The notes: a model not told the origin generated them from the sequence alone. Positions 54,564-63,495 are shown, counted from the stretch's first letter. The stretch: DNA of 64,000 nucleotides from Candidatus Accumulibacter sp. 66-26 (GCA_001897745.1 MKUH01000031.1:22827-86826); one strand, 5' to 3'. Made by a program: numbers and translations.

Positions 54564-54758
54564 TCAATGGTGGCCCTTGGGCAGTTCGCCCTTGAGCACG
54601 TAGTGGGCGCTGCAGTAGGGGCAGGTGACTTCGCCGGTCTTGGTGACGTCGAGATAGACGCGCGGGTGGCGCGCCCAGAGCGGCGCGTCGGGCAGCGGGC
54701 AGGCCAGCGGCAGGTCGTGCGCGGTGATTTCGACGGTCTTCGGAGTGTTTTCAGCCAT
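54564..54758 (-). CDS. Small zinc-finger domain protein (NDUFS6-like)
   Basis: 64 residues. The C-terminal half holds CPYCSAHYVLKGEL; with Cys in LPLACPLPDAP and the histidines HPRVYLD and KGHH it can form the zinc site of the CHCC zinc-finger family (PF10276), homologous to mitochondrial complex I subunit NDUFS6. In betaproteobacteria it typically lies beside ilvE and waaF, as here. Function unknown. ATG 54758 is chosen; the longer frame upstream is antisense to ilvE-derived sequence. Confidence 0.87.
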   Translation of the reverse strand: MAENTPKTVEITAHDLPLACPLPDAPLWARHPRVYLDVTKTGEVTCPYCSAHYVLKGELPKGHH

Positions 54759-54799
54759 GATGCGGAGCCTTGCGGTCTGGAGTGGTGGAAAAGCGCAGC

Positions 54800-55720
54800 C
54801 TAGACGTAGGCCAGCCAGTCTGCGTGCGCCGGCACGCGGCCGTTGACGCAGTCGAAGAACAGGTTCTGCAGTTGGGTCGTGAGCGGGCCGCGGCGGCCGG
54901 CGCCGATCTGGCGGTTGTCGACTTCGCGGATCGGCGTCACTTCGGCGGCGGTGCCGGTGAAGAAGGCTTCGTCGGCGCAATAGACTTCGTCGCGCGTGAT
55001 GCGCTTCTCGATCACCTGGATGCCGAGCTCGGCGGCCAGCGCGAGCACCGAGGCGCGCGTGATGCCTTCCAGGCAGGACGTGAGGTCGGGCGTGTACAGC
55101 TTGCCGTTCTTGACGATGAAGATGTTCTCGCCGGCGCCCTCGGCGACGTAGCCGTCGACGTCGAGCAGCAGCGCCTCGTCGTAGCCGTCGGTGGCGACTT
55201 CCTGGTGTGCGAGGATCGAGTTGGTGTAGCTGCCGACCGACTTGGCGCGGCACATGTTGATGTTCACGTGGTGGCGGGTGAAGGACGAGGTCTTCACGCG
55301 GATGCCTTTTTCCATGCCTTCGGCGCCGAGGTAGGCGCCCCACGGCCAGGCGGCGATGGCGACGTGCGTGCTCAGCGTGGTGGCGGCGATGCCCATCGCT
55401 TCGGAGCCGTAGAAGACGATCGGGCGGATGTAGCAGGATTCGAGATTGTTGGCGCGCACGACTTCCTTGTGCGCGTCCATGATCGTCTGCTTGTCGTAGG
55501 GCATCTTCATCTGGAAGATGGCGGCCGAATTGAACAGGCGGTCGGTGTGCTCCTGCAGGCGGAAGATGGCGGTGCCCCGCTCGGCCTTGTAGGCGCGCAC
55601 GCCCTCGAAGACGCCCATGCCGTAGTGCAGGGTATGGGTCAGGACGTGGGTCGTGGCTTCGCGCCAGGGCACCAGTTTGCCGTCTTGCCAGATGAAGCCG
55701 TCGCGATCCGCCATGGACAT
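54800..55720 (-). CDS. ilvE: Branched-chain amino acid aminotransferase
   Basis: A 306-residue PLP fold-type IV transaminase for Val, Leu and Ile. WQDGKLVPWREATTHVLTHTLHYG is the N-terminal signature. The PLP lysine is in CRAKSVGSYTNSILA. The cofactor-phosphate loop GYVAEGAGENIFIVKNGK follows, then ITRASVLALAAELG and DEAFFTGTAAEVTPIREVDNR. It is first in the chain toward waaF, with the zinc-finger gene 41 bp on. ATG 55720 gives MSMADRDGFIWQDG. Confidence 0.97.
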   Translation of the reverse strand: MSMADRDGFIWQDGKLVPWREATTHVLTHTLHYGMGVFEGVRAYKAERGTAIFRLQEHTDRLFNSAAIFQMKMPYDKQTIMDAHKEVVRANNLESCYIRPIVFYGSEAMGIAATTLSTHVAIAAWPWGAYLGAEGMEKGIRVKTSSFTRHHVNINMCRAKSVGSYTNSILAHQEVATDGYDEALLLDVDGYVAEGAGENIFIVKNGKLYTPDLTSCLEGITRASVLALAAELGIQVIEKRITRDEVYCADEAFFTGTAAEVTPIREVDNRQIGAGRRGPLTTQLQNLFFDCVNGRVPAHADWLAYV

Positions 55721-55788
55721 GGTTCAGTCTCCGTTTGCCGCAAAAATCGAAGCGGAAATTCTAGCCGATTTTGCCCCCCGGTTGGCGG

Positions 55789-55794
55789 TAAAAT
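55789..55794 (+). promoter_or_regulatory. -10 element (TAAAAT) upstream of nudJ
   Basis: GGCGGTAAAATAGCGCC, 33 bp before the nudJ start, in the divergent gap with ilvE. No convincing -35. Confidence 0.4.
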
Positions 55795-55826
55795 AGCGCC
55801 TTTGCCCTGATAGCAAAGCCTTTCCC

Positions 55827-56273
55827 ATGATCTGGAAACCCAACGTCACCGTCGCCGCCGTGCTCGAACGCGACGGCAGATTCCTGCTCGTCGAAGAGGA
55901 AACCGAGGACGGCATCCGCTACAACCAGCCGGCCGGGCACCTCGAATGCCGGGAGGCGCTGTGCGACGCGGCGGTGCGCGAAACGCTGGAGGAAACCGGC
56001 TACGCCTTCGCGCCGCAGTACCTCGTCGGCATCTACAGCTGGCGCAACGAGGCGAAGGACGTGACCTACCTGCGCTTCGCCTTCGGCGGCGAGATCACCG
56101 GGCACGACGCGGAACGTCCGCTCGACGACGGCATCGTCGCGGCGCGTTGGCTGACGCTGGACGAGATCCGCGCGCTGGCGCCGCGCCACCGCAGCCCGCT
56201 GATCCTGCGCTGCATCGAGGACTGGCTGGCCGGGCGGCGTTATCCGCTCGATCTGCTGACGCACTACGGCTGA
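55827..56273 (+). CDS. nudJ: Nudix phosphatase NudJ (thiamine-pyrophosphate/nucleoside tri- and diphosphate)
   Basis: 148 residues. The Nudix box GHLECREALCDAAVRETLEETGY is complete, preceded by MIWKPNVTVAAVLERDGRFLLVEEE and followed by YLVGIYSWRNEAKDVTYLRFAF, as in E. coli NudJ. E. coli NudJ is a low-specificity phosphatase that also hydrolyses HMP-pyrophosphate and thiamine-PP. The E. coli order nudJ-mnmA is kept here with one extra gene between them. Confidence 0.9.
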   Translation: MIWKPNVTVAAVLERDGRFLLVEEETEDGIRYNQPAGHLECREALCDAAVRETLEETGYAFAPQYLVGIYSWRNEAKDVTYLRFAFGGEITGHDAERPLDDGIVAARWLTLDEIRALAPRHRSPLILRCIEDWLAGRRYPLDLLTHYG

Positions 56274-56288
56274 CGTTCCGGATCGCCC

Positions 56289-56948
56289 GTGCGCCTGCCG
56301 CTCCTTCCCTTGCTTCTTCTGCTCGCCGGCCTGGCCGCGCTGGGCGCGCAAGGGGCTCAGGCCGGCGAGGCGCTGACGGTCTGCTACAACTACGGCTGCC
56401 TGTCGGAAGACGAGGTGCTGTATTCCGAGGCGCAGCTGCAGGCGGTTGGCGACCTGCTCGGCGATGCGCAAAGCGCCGTGCACGAACGCGCGCTGCTTGG
56501 CGTGGCGATCGGCTGGATGCTCGGCTGGGCCGGCCGGCAGACGCCGATTGCGGCCGACCGCGGCGGCAATATGGCGGACGACGGCGTCTATGGTCGGATG
56601 GATTGCATCGACCACGCGACGACGACGACGCGCCTGCTGCGCCTGCTCGAAAGGCGCGGCGCGCTGCATTTCCATCGCGTGCTGGCGCCGGTGCGGCGGG
56701 CGCGCCTGCTGATCTTCGAGCATCATGCCGCGCAGGTCGCCGAACGGCAGCCGGCGGGCGGCGCGGATGGAACGAATAACGCCGACGGTGCGGAGGGCGG
56801 GAGCCATTCCGGCGCGGAAGAGGCGCGCTACGCGGTGGATAGCTGGTTTTTTGACAATGGACAGCCGGCGGTGGTCCTGCCGCTGGACAGGTGGTTGGCC
56901 GGAGACGGCCCGGATATCGGAATCGAGTACGGGATTGAGTATGACTAA
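56289..56948 (+). CDS. Hypothetical secreted protein, 219 aa
   Basis: It starts at a GTG (56289) giving a signal peptide: [19 protein letters not shown], then GAQGAQAGE with cleavage likely after AQA. Four features stand out: a Cys pair ([10 protein letters not shown]), the segment [34 protein letters not shown], and [21 protein letters not shown]. The order Cys-His and a late Asp in WFFDNG recalls papain/transglutaminase-like periplasmic proteins, but this is a guess. It has a low-complexity insert ([18 protein letters not shown]). It lies between nudJ and mnmA and overlaps the mnmA start by 8 bp. Confidence 0.75.
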   Translation: MRLPLLPLLLLLAGLAALGAQGAQAGEALTVCYNYGCLSEDEVLYSEAQLQAVGDLLGDAQSAVHERALLGVAIGWMLGWAGRQTPIAADRGGNMADDGVYGRMDCIDHATTTTRLLRLLERRGALHFHRVLAPVRRARLLIFEHHAAQVAERQPAGGADGTNNADGAEGGSHSGAEEARYAVDSWFFDNGQPAVVLPLDRWLAGDGPDIGIEYGIEYD

Positions 56949-58041
56949 TGGAAAAACGGTGGTCGTCGGCCTCTCCGGCGGCGTGGATTCGGCGGTCTCG
57001 GCGCTGCTGCTCAAGCGGCAGGGCTGGAACGTCGTCGGCCTGTTCATGAAGAACTGGGAGGACGACGACAGCGATGAATACTGTTCGTCGCGCCAGGACC
57101 TGATCGACGTGATGAGCGTCGCCGACCGCATCGGCATCGACGTCGAGGTGGTGAACTTCGCCAAGGAGTACAAGGAGCGCGTGTTCGCCGAGTTCCTCAA
57201 GGAATACCAGGCCGGACGCACGCCGAACCCGGACGTGCTGTGCAATTCGGAGATCAAGTTCCGCGCCTTCCTCGACCATGCGCTGGCACTCGGCGCCGAC
57301 AGGATCGCCACCGGCCACTACGCCGGCGTGCGCGAATTCAATGGCGAATTCCAGCTGCTCAAGGCCGAGGACGGGACCAAGGACCAGAGCTACTTCCTGC
57401 ACCGCCTGAACCAGCAGCAGCTGGCGAAGACGCTCTTCCCGCTCGCCGACCTGTACAAGCGCGACGTGCGCAAGATGGCGCTCGAAGCCGAGCTGCACGT
57501 TGCCGTCAAGAAGGACTCGACGGGCATCTGCTTCATCGGCGAACGCCCGTTCAAGGAGTTCCTGATGCGCTACCTGCCGCCGAAGAAGGGCGAGATCCGC
57601 GAGCTGGACAGCGGGCGCGTGCTCGGCGAGCACGACGGCCTGACCTATCACACGATCGGCCAGCGCAAGGGCCTGCACATCGGCGGCGTCAAGGACGGCC
57701 GCGGCGCCGCGAGCGGCGAGCACGACGCCTGGTACGTGGCGAAGAAGGACATGGCCGCCAACGTGCTTTACGTCGTGCAGGGGCACGACCACCCGGCGCT
57801 CTTCGCGGATGCGCTGAGCGCCGATCAACTGTCCTGGGTTTCCGGCCGGGCGCCGCACACGCACTGGGTCTATACGGCGAAGACGCGCTACCGCCAGGCC
57901 GACGCGCCGTGCGAGGTCGAGCGTATCGACGCGCAATCGTGCCGGATCAACTTCGCCGAGGCGCAATGGGCGGTGACGCCGGGGCAGTCGCTGGTGCTTT
58001 ATGAAAGCAAGGTCTGCCTGGGCGGGGGCATCATCGCGTGA
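56941..58041 (+). CDS. mnmA: tRNA 2-thiouridylase MnmA
   Basis: 366 residues; puts the sulfur on U34 of tRNAs for Lys, Glu and Gln. The PP-loop [18 protein letters not shown] begins the protein. The two catalytic cysteines are in [12 protein letters not shown] and [20 protein letters not shown]-type region reads [11 protein letters not shown], and [15 protein letters not shown] and [15 protein letters not shown] are characteristic. ATG 56941 overlaps the upstream stop by 8 bp, and the next gene's GTG overlaps its stop by 4 bp. Confidence 0.97.
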   Translation: MTNGKTVVVGLSGGVDSAVSALLLKRQGWNVVGLFMKNWEDDDSDEYCSSRQDLIDVMSVADRIGIDVEVVNFAKEYKERVFAEFLKEYQAGRTPNPDVLCNSEIKFRAFLDHALALGADRIATGHYAGVREFNGEFQLLKAEDGTKDQSYFLHRLNQQQLAKTLFPLADLYKRDVRKMALEAELHVAVKKDSTGICFIGERPFKEFLMRYLPPKKGEIRELDSGRVLGEHDGLTYHTIGQRKGLHIGGVKDGRGAASGEHDAWYVAKKDMAANVLYVVQGHDHPALFADALSADQLSWVSGRAPHTHWVYTAKTRYRQADAPCEVERIDAQSCRINFAEAQWAVTPGQSLVLYESKVCLGGGIIA

Positions 58042-59015
58042 AGCCGCTCGCCGGGGAGCGCGGAGCGGACACGGCGAGCCTCGACGGGGCGAACGCCGGC
58101 CTGCCGCTGCGCGCCGTCTTCTGGAGCGTCGCGCTCGCCGCGCTCGGCTACCTCGGCCTCTCGCTGTGGGCCGGCTGGCGCGCGGTCGTGGCGGCCGTGG
58201 TGCTCGTCGGACCGTGGGTGCTGCTCGGCCTGCTCGCGCTGTCGCTCGCCAACTACCTGCTGCGCTTCGTGCGCTGGGGGCGCTATCTGGCGCTGCTCGA
58301 CGCGCCGGTCGCTTGGCGCATCAACCTGAACGCCTACTTCGCCGGCTTCGCGCTGACCACCAGCCCGGGCAAGCTCGGCGAGACGCTGCGCTCGGTGCTG
58401 CTCAAGCCGCACGGCGTGCCGCCGGCGGCCAGCCTTGCCGCCTTCTTCGCCGAGCGCGCGAGCGACCTGCTCTCGGTGCTCGCGCTCGCCGCGATCGGCC
58501 TCTGGGCCTACCCGCCGGCGCGCCCGGTGGTCGGCCTGGCGCTCGCCTTCGTGGCGCTCGCGCTGCTCGCCGTGCAATGGACGGCGCTGATCGCCGCCAT
58601 CGACCGCTGGGCGCTGGCGCGGCCCCAGAAGTGGGCGCGGCTCGTCGTCAAGCTGTGCGAGATTGTCCTGCATTTCCGCCGCTGCTTCTCGCTGCCGGCG
58701 ATGGGCATGGGCCTCGCGCTCGGCCTGCTCGCCTGGCTCGCCGAGGGCGTCGGCTTCTGGTGGCTGCTCGCCGCGCTCGGGCATCCGCTGCCGCTGACCA
58801 CGGCGGTCTTCATCTACGCCTTCGCGATGCTGATCGGCGGCCTCTCCTTCCTGCCCGGCGGCCTCGGCAGCAGCGAGGCGGTGATGATCGGCCTGCTCGC
58901 GCTGCACGGCTTTCCCGAGCCGGCGGCGGTGACGGCGACGCTGATCTGCCGGCTGGCGACGCTGTGGTTCGCCGTCGCGCTCGGCGCCTTCTTCCTCGGG
59001 CGGCAGAAGCCGTGA
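58038..59015 (+). CDS. Flippase-like (LPG synthase TM/YbhN-type, UPF0104) membrane protein
   Basis: A 325-residue polytopic protein. The family pattern is visible in [42 protein letters not shown] (the S-P-G-K-x-G-E-x-x-R motif) and [17 protein letters not shown]; about eight membrane helices. Relatives are the transmembrane flippase part of MprF and many polyprenyl-lipid-associated proteins. The GTG start overlaps the mnmA stop. Directly upstream of dprE1/dprE2 homologues, so movement of a polyprenyl-phospho-arabinose across the membrane is a reasonable guess. Confidence 0.87.
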   Translation: MKPLAGERGADTASLDGANAGLPLRAVFWSVALAALGYLGLSLWAGWRAVVAAVVLVGPWVLLGLLALSLANYLLRFVRWGRYLALLDAPVAWRINLNAYFAGFALTTSPGKLGETLRSVLLKPHGVPPAASLAAFFAERASDLLSVLALAAIGLWAYPPARPVVGLALAFVALALLAVQWTALIAAIDRWALARPQKWARLVVKLCEIVLHFRRCFSLPAMGMGLALGLLAWLAEGVGFWWLLAALGHPLPLTTAVFIYAFAMLIGGLSFLPGGLGSSEAVMIGLLALHGFPEPAAVTATLICRLATLWFAVALGAFFLGRQKP

Positions 59016-59031
59016 GCGCGGAGCGGCGGCG

Positions 59032-60333
59032 ATGAGCCTGCACTCCTGGGGACGCCTGCCCGGCGCGCCGGCCGCCGCCGAACTCGCCCTGGCTGAGCGC
59101 ACGGCGCCGCTGCCGGCGGCGGACGGCAGCCTGCTGCCCTACGGCAACGGGCGCAGCTACGGCGACGTCTGCCTGAACGGCGGCGGCATGCTGTTGCGCA
59201 TGCGCGGGCTCGACCGCTTCATCGCCTTCGACGCCGACCCCGGGGCTGACTTCGGTGTCCTGCGCTGCGAAGCCGGCGTCCTGCTCGCCGACATCCTCGA
59301 TACCTTCGTTCCGCGCGGCTGGTTCCTGCCGGTGACGCCGGGAACGCGCTTCGTCACCGTCGGCGGCGCCATCGCCAACGACGTGCACGGCAAGAACCAC
59401 CACGGTGCCGGCACCTTCGGCTGCCACGTGTTGCGCTTCGAACTGCTGCGCTCGGACGGATCGCGCCGCGTCTGCTCGCCGACGGAGAACGCCGGCTGGT
59501 TCGCCGCGACCGTCGGCGGCCTCGGCCTGACCGGCGCCATCACCTGGGCCGAGATCCGCCTGCGGCGCATCGACGGTCCGCTGCTGGCGGTCGAGAACAC
59601 GCGCTTTGCCGGCCTCGACGAGTTCTTCGCGCTGAACGCGGCGGCCGAGGCGCGGCACGAATACACGGTGGCCTGGATCGATTGCCTGGCGGCGACGCCG
59701 CGCGGTATCTTCATGGCTGGCGACCACCTTGCGGCGGACGCGGCGCAGGACGCCGCGCGCAGCGCCCCGAAGAAGCCGCTGAGCTTTCCGTTCACGCCGC
59801 CCGTCTCGCTGGTCAATGGCCTCTCGCTGCGCGCCTTCAACCGGCTTTATTTCCACAAGCCGCTGCCGGCGCGCGCGACGCAGGACTACGCGCCGTACTT
59901 CTACCCGCTCGACGGCATCCTGCACTGGAACCGCATGTACGGGCGGCGCGGCTTCTACCAGTACCAGTGCGTCGTGCCGCCGGCGGCGCGCGGCGCCATT
60001 GACGAGATGATGCGCGCCATCGCGGCGAGCGGGCAGGGCTCCTTCCTCGCCGTGCTGAAGACCTTCGGCGAGCGGACCAGCCCCGGCCTGCTCTCCTTCC
60101 CGATGCCGGGCATCACGCTGGCGCTCGACTTTCCCAATCGCGGCGCCGGCACGCTGGCGCTCTTCGCGCGGCTCGACGCCATCGTCACGGCGGCCGGCGG
60201 CCGGCTCTACGCGGCGAAGGACGCACGCATGCCGGGCGCGCTGTTCCGGCGCGGCTATCCGGCCTTCGCCGAATTCACGACCTACCTCGACCCCGGGTTC
60301 GCTTCGGACTTCTGGCGGCGCATCAAGGAGTAG
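59032..60333 (+). CDS. dprE1: DprE1-like decaprenylphosphoryl-ribose 2'-oxidase
   Basis: A 433-residue VAO-type FAD oxidoreductase. Compared from memory with mycobacterial DprE1, it keeps GNGRSYGDVCLNGGG, PGTRFVTVGGAIANDVHGKNHH (active-site His), AGTFGCHVLRFELL, NRMYGRRGFYQYQ and GGRLYAAKDARM (substrate Lys). The benzothiazinone-reactive cysteine position (PGWNICVDFP in M. tuberculosis, C387) reads PGITLALDFP here, so Ala364. It oxidises DPR to DPX, which the SDR encoded 6 bp downstream then reduces to DPA. Probably associated with the inner membrane or periplasmic side. Confidence 0.9.
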   Translation: MSLHSWGRLPGAPAAAELALAERTAPLPAADGSLLPYGNGRSYGDVCLNGGGMLLRMRGLDRFIAFDADPGADFGVLRCEAGVLLADILDTFVPRGWFLPVTPGTRFVTVGGAIANDVHGKNHHGAGTFGCHVLRFELLRSDGSRRVCSPTENAGWFAATVGGLGLTGAITWAEIRLRRIDGPLLAVENTRFAGLDEFFALNAAAEARHEYTVAWIDCLAATPRGIFMAGDHLAADAAQDAARSAPKKPLSFPFTPPVSLVNGLSLRAFNRLYFHKPLPARATQDYAPYFYPLDGILHWNRMYGRRGFYQYQCVVPPAARGAIDEMMRAIAASGQGSFLAVLKTFGERTSPGLLSFPMPGITLALDFPNRGAGTLALFARLDAIVTAAGGRLYAAKDARMPGALFRRGYPAFAEFTTYLDPGFASDFWRRIKE

Positions 60334-60339
60334 CAAGGC

Positions 60340-61077
60340 ATGCAGAAAGTGTTGATCATCGGCGCCACCTCGGCCATCGCCGAAGCCACGGCGCGCCTCT
60401 GCGCGGCGCGCGGCGACGCGCTCTTCCTCGTCGGGCGCAAGGCGCAGCGTCTCGAAGAGATCGCCGCCGACCTGCGCGTGCGCGGCGCGGCGCAGGTGGA
60501 TTGCGCCGTGCTCGACGCGACCGACCGTGCCGCGCACGCGGCGACGCTGGCCACCGCCGAGAGCGCGCTCGGCGGGCTCGACGTCGCGCTGATCGCGCAC
60601 GGCACGCTGCCCGACCAGAAGGCCTGCGAAGCCTCGGTCGAGCTGACGCTCAGGGAGATCGACGCCAACGCGCTGTCGGTGATCGCGCTTGCCACGCTGC
60701 TCGGCGCGCGCTTCGAGGCGCAGGGGCGCGGCGCGCTGGCGGTGATCGGCTCGGTGGCCGGCGACCGCGGGCGGCAGAGCAACTACGTGTATGGCGCGGC
60801 GAAGGGCATGGTCGCGCTCTTCCTGCAGGGCCTGCGCAACCGGTTGGCGAAGAAGGGCGTGCAGGTGCTGACGGTGAAGCCGGGCTTCGTCGATACGCCG
60901 ATGACCGCCGCGTTCAAGAAAGGCGCGCTGTGGGCGCAGCCCGACGATATCGCGCGCGGCATCCTGGCGGCGCTCGCCGCGAAGAAGGACGTGGTTTATC
61001 TGCCGGGCTTCTGGCGCCTGATCATGCTGATCATCCGGCTGATTCCCGAGCGCATCTTCAAGAAGCTGTCGCTCTGA
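60340..61077 (+). CDS. dprE2: DprE2-like short-chain dehydrogenase
   Basis: A 245-residue SDR. IIGATSAIAEATARLCAARG is the nucleotide-binding loop and LFLVGRKAQRLEEIAADL follows. The catalytic segment SVAGDRGRQSNYVYGAAKG (Ser, Tyr, Lys) closely parallels the mycobacterial DprE2 signature SVAGERVRRSNFVYGSTKA as I recall it. The C-terminus has KPGFVDTPMTAAF and a final membrane-proximal run (LIMLIIRLIPERIFKKL). It reduces DPX to decaprenylphosphoryl-D-arabinose. Last gene of the nudJ-mnmA-dprE1-dprE2 chain. Confidence 0.9.
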   Translation: MQKVLIIGATSAIAEATARLCAARGDALFLVGRKAQRLEEIAADLRVRGAAQVDCAVLDATDRAAHAATLATAESALGGLDVALIAHGTLPDQKACEASVELTLREIDANALSVIALATLLGARFEAQGRGALAVIGSVAGDRGRQSNYVYGAAKGMVALFLQGLRNRLAKKGVQVLTVKPGFVDTPMTAAFKKGALWAQPDDIARGILAALAAKKDVVYLPGFWRLIMLIIRLIPERIFKKLSL

Positions 61078-61176
61078 GGCGTGCCGGCCGGGCGTCGCCC
61101 GGAAAGCTGCGTCGATAAACGATCCGCCGCGGGGGCGGGGGGCGGCCTCTCCGGCCGCGCTCCGGCGCGCCGCGCT

Positions 61177-61410
61177 TCAGCGGTTGCCGTAATCGGTTTT
61201 CAGCGAATCGATCAGCTCGTGGAAAAGTTCGCGCAGCTGCGCTTCGCTGCAGCCCATCAGCACGCCGTCTTCGAGCGTGTCCTGCGCGAGCTGGCGCAGC
61301 TCCCGGTAGTTTTCGTTGAGCACCTTGACCTTCTCGGTGCACGAGACGGGGCAGGCTTCGTCGTCGAGCCAGACCGGCAGGTTGGGGTCTTCGGGATTGG
61401 TCGGTTTCAT
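61177..61410 (-). CDS. Small hypothetical protein, 77 aa
   Basis: An acidic, helical protein: PEDPNLPVWLDDEACPVSCTEKV, VLNENYRELRQLAQDTLEDGVLMGC, and AQLRELFHELIDSLKTDYGNR. Three cysteines (ACPVSC and MGC) could bind a metal. Codon use and distinct composition support a real gene. It lies 53 bp downstream of the ccoG stop on the same strand, so the two may share a transcript, and a role with ccoG/cbb3 biogenesis is conceivable but unproven. Confidence 0.7.
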   Translation of the reverse strand: MKPTNPEDPNLPVWLDDEACPVSCTEKVKVLNENYRELRQLAQDTLEDGVLMGCSEAQLRELFHELIDSLKTDYGNR

Positions 61411-61463
61411 GGGAGCGGGGGAGAGTGGGGCGGCGCAGACGAATGATAGCGCCGCCCGCCCGC

Positions 61464-62876
61464 TCAGGGGAGAACGAAAGTGCTCTTTTCGACCGTCCGC
61501 GTCGCCGGATTCTGCGTCGAGACGATCGTGAAGCGGATCGGCTGGGCGCCGCGCAGTCCGGGTTCGCCGGATTCACTGGATTCGCCGACGGGCGGTGCGC
61601 TCAGGGTGACCTGCAGCGGCTGGACGCGACCGGAGGCCGCCGTGTGGCGGGTCGGGCCGACGATGCGCAGGCCGGGAATGCCGTCGACGGCGATCTCGAA
61701 CTCCTGCGCGAACTCGGCAAGGTTGGCGATCTTCAGCGTGTAGGCGTTCTCGACGCCGCCCTCGGCGGTTTCGCGCAGCAGGGCGCCGCGGTCGCGCAGC
61801 ACGTCGACGCGCACCAGCGGGCGCTCGGCCAGCGTCCAGACGCCGAGCAGCGTGCATGCCGCGAGCAGGCCGGCGTAGATCAGTACGCGCGGGCGCCGGT
61901 ACAGCGGCGCCGGCTGCCGGCCGGCCAGCTGCTGCTCGGAGGCGAAGCGGATCAGGCCGACCGGCTTGCCGACCTTGAGCATCACCTCGTCGCAGGCGTC
62001 GGCGCACAGCCCGCAGTTGATGCACTGGTATTGCGCGCCGTCGCGGATGTCGATGCCGGTCGGGCAGACCTCGACGCAGATGCCGCAGTCGACGCAGTCG
62101 CCGCTCGCCGCGCCCTTCGCGTCGCGGCCGCGCGCGGCGCTGCGCGGTTCGCCGCGTGCGACGTCATAGCTCACGGTACGCGTGCCGGCGTCGATCATGA
62201 CGCCCTGGAAGCGCGAGTACGGGCACATGTGCTGGCACACCGCCTCGCGCGCGAGGCCGGCCTGGACGTAGGTGAACAGGCCGTAGAAGAGCAGCCAGAA
62301 GCCTTCCCACGGACCGAAACTGCCCTGTGCGAGGCTGGGCAGCAGTTCGCGGATCGGCGTGAAGTAGCCGACGAAGGTGATCGCCGTCCACCCCGCGACG
62401 AGCGCCCAGATACCGTGCTTAAGCGTGCGCAGCAGCAGCTTGCGCGGGCCGAAGGGGCTCTGGTCGAGGCGCAGGCGGGCGAGGTGATCACCTTCGATCT
62501 TCGCTTCGATCCACATGAAGATCGCGGTGTAGACCGTCTGCGGACAGGCGAAGCCGCAGAACAGGCGGCCGGCCAGCGCGGTGGCGAAGAACAGCCCGGT
62601 GGCCGCAACGATCAGGACGATGGCCAGCAGCAGCGCGTCCTGCGGCCAGAGGACGAGGCCGAAGAAGTAGAACTTCTCGTGCGCGATGTCGAGCAGCAGC
62701 GCCTGCCGGTGGTCCCAGGTGAGCCAGGCGCCGCCGTAGAAGACGATCTGCGTCAGCCAGACCAGCGCCCAGCGCAGCGTGTTGAAGCGGCCGGCGACGG
62801 CGCGCGGATGGATTTTTCCCTTTTGCCGGTACAACTCGATCTTGGCGCTGCGCACCCGGCTCGTCGTCTTGCTCAT
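61464..62876 (-). CDS. ccoG: Cytochrome c oxidase accessory protein CcoG (FixG/RdxA)
   Basis: A 470-residue membrane ferredoxin needed to assemble cbb3 oxidase; CcoG handles copper/electrons. There are about five membrane helices, with GRLFCGFACPQTVYTAIFMWIE and QHMCPYSRFQGVM in NapH-like context. Two 4Fe-4S motifs then sit in the cytosolic loop: CVDCGICVEVCPTGIDIRDG and CINCGLCADACDEVM. An Ig-like periplasmic domain ends the protein (~370-470). ATG 62876 (MSKTTSRVRS) is chosen. The cbb3 subunits themselves are not in the window. Divergent from nirS, across a 619-bp gap. Confidence 0.95.
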   Translation of the reverse strand: MSKTTSRVRSAKIELYRQKGKIHPRAVAGRFNTLRWALVWLTQIVFYGGAWLTWDHRQALLLDIAHEKFYFFGLVLWPQDALLLAIVLIVAATGLFFATALAGRLFCGFACPQTVYTAIFMWIEAKIEGDHLARLRLDQSPFGPRKLLLRTLKHGIWALVAGWTAITFVGYFTPIRELLPSLAQGSFGPWEGFWLLFYGLFTYVQAGLAREAVCQHMCPYSRFQGVMIDAGTRTVSYDVARGEPRSAARGRDAKGAASGDCVDCGICVEVCPTGIDIRDGAQYQCINCGLCADACDEVMLKVGKPVGLIRFASEQQLAGRQPAPLYRRPRVLIYAGLLAACTLLGVWTLAERPLVRVDVLRDRGALLRETAEGGVENAYTLKIANLAEFAQEFEIAVDGIPGLRIVGPTRHTAASGRVQPLQVTLSAPPVGESSESGEPGLRGAQPIRFTIVSTQNPATRTVEKSTFVLP

Positions 62877-63299
62877 GCTGTTTCCCCGTGGTTGCTCCGG
62901 CGGGGCGTCGCGCCCCCTGCGGCTCCCCACGAGTAGACCATCCGCGCTGTTCCCGTAACAGTTTCAGCTATCGCGATTATCGATGGGTACAGATTCCCGG
63001 ACGATGCGGGCGAAGCGCCGCTGCGCCGGGGAGGACGGCCTATGGAAGGAGGGCGGGCCGCCCCGCCGTTTTTCCTCGGCGTAGGCCGCGCTTTGCCGCC
63101 GCCCGCCGCTCCGTCTGGCCGGGGCGCCATCGGCGGGTGCCGGAGATTTCGGAAAATTAGGTGAAACCGATGGCGCCCGCCATTTCGGTGCGATTCGTCA
63201 AATCATCTGGCCGAAGAAGGCGTCCGGCAGCGCCGGAAACTGTTCCGTAAGAAAGTAGTTAAAACTGTGCCGGTGCCTTGTAGTGCAAGGGTTTTTTGC

Positions 63300-63313
63300 T
63301 TGATATCGATCAA
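63300..63313 (+). promoter_or_regulatory. FNR/DNR-type box for nirS
   Basis: TTGATATCGATCAA, a perfect TTGAT-N4-ATCAA site, centred between 63306 and 63307. If it acts from -41.5, transcription would begin near 63348, giving a ~148-nt leader. The regulator could be FNR/ANR (oxygen) or a DNR/NNR-type NO sensor; the site does not tell. Confidence 0.85.
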
Positions 63314-63357
63314 GAATATGGGCAAATAAGGCGACTAGAGTTGGCGGCAGACGGAAA

Positions 63358-63405
63358 GCCGTAAAAACACTACGGCCAACCCGCTAGCCCGCGTTCGTGC
63401 GGGTT
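63358..63405 (+). other. Two hairpins in the predicted nirS leader
   Basis: GCCGTA-(AAAACAC)-TACGGC (63358-63376) and AACCCGC-(...)-GCGGGTT (63378-63405) lie back to back after the predicted start of transcription. They may stabilise the leader or affect translation. Confidence 0.55.
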
Positions 63406-63495
63406 GTCCGACAGGCGGCCGGCGGCGGGAGCGCTTGCGTTCCCGAAAGGCCGGCAGCCGTCCGGTCGTTCCATCGTTAATCAGGAGAAAAAAAC

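Larger units (their letters stand above)
62877..63495. other. 619-bp ccoG/nirS divergent intergenic region
   Basis: It contains the FNR-type box and leader hairpins described separately. The stretch 63003-63190 is G+C-rich and encodes only weak, non-conserved small frames; 63190-63310 is A+T-richer. I see no gene here. Confidence 0.7.

Noticed and set aside
62888..63160. Small frames in the ccoG/nirS gap
   Set aside because: Basic, proline/arginine-rich shadow sequences on both strands, no start signals.
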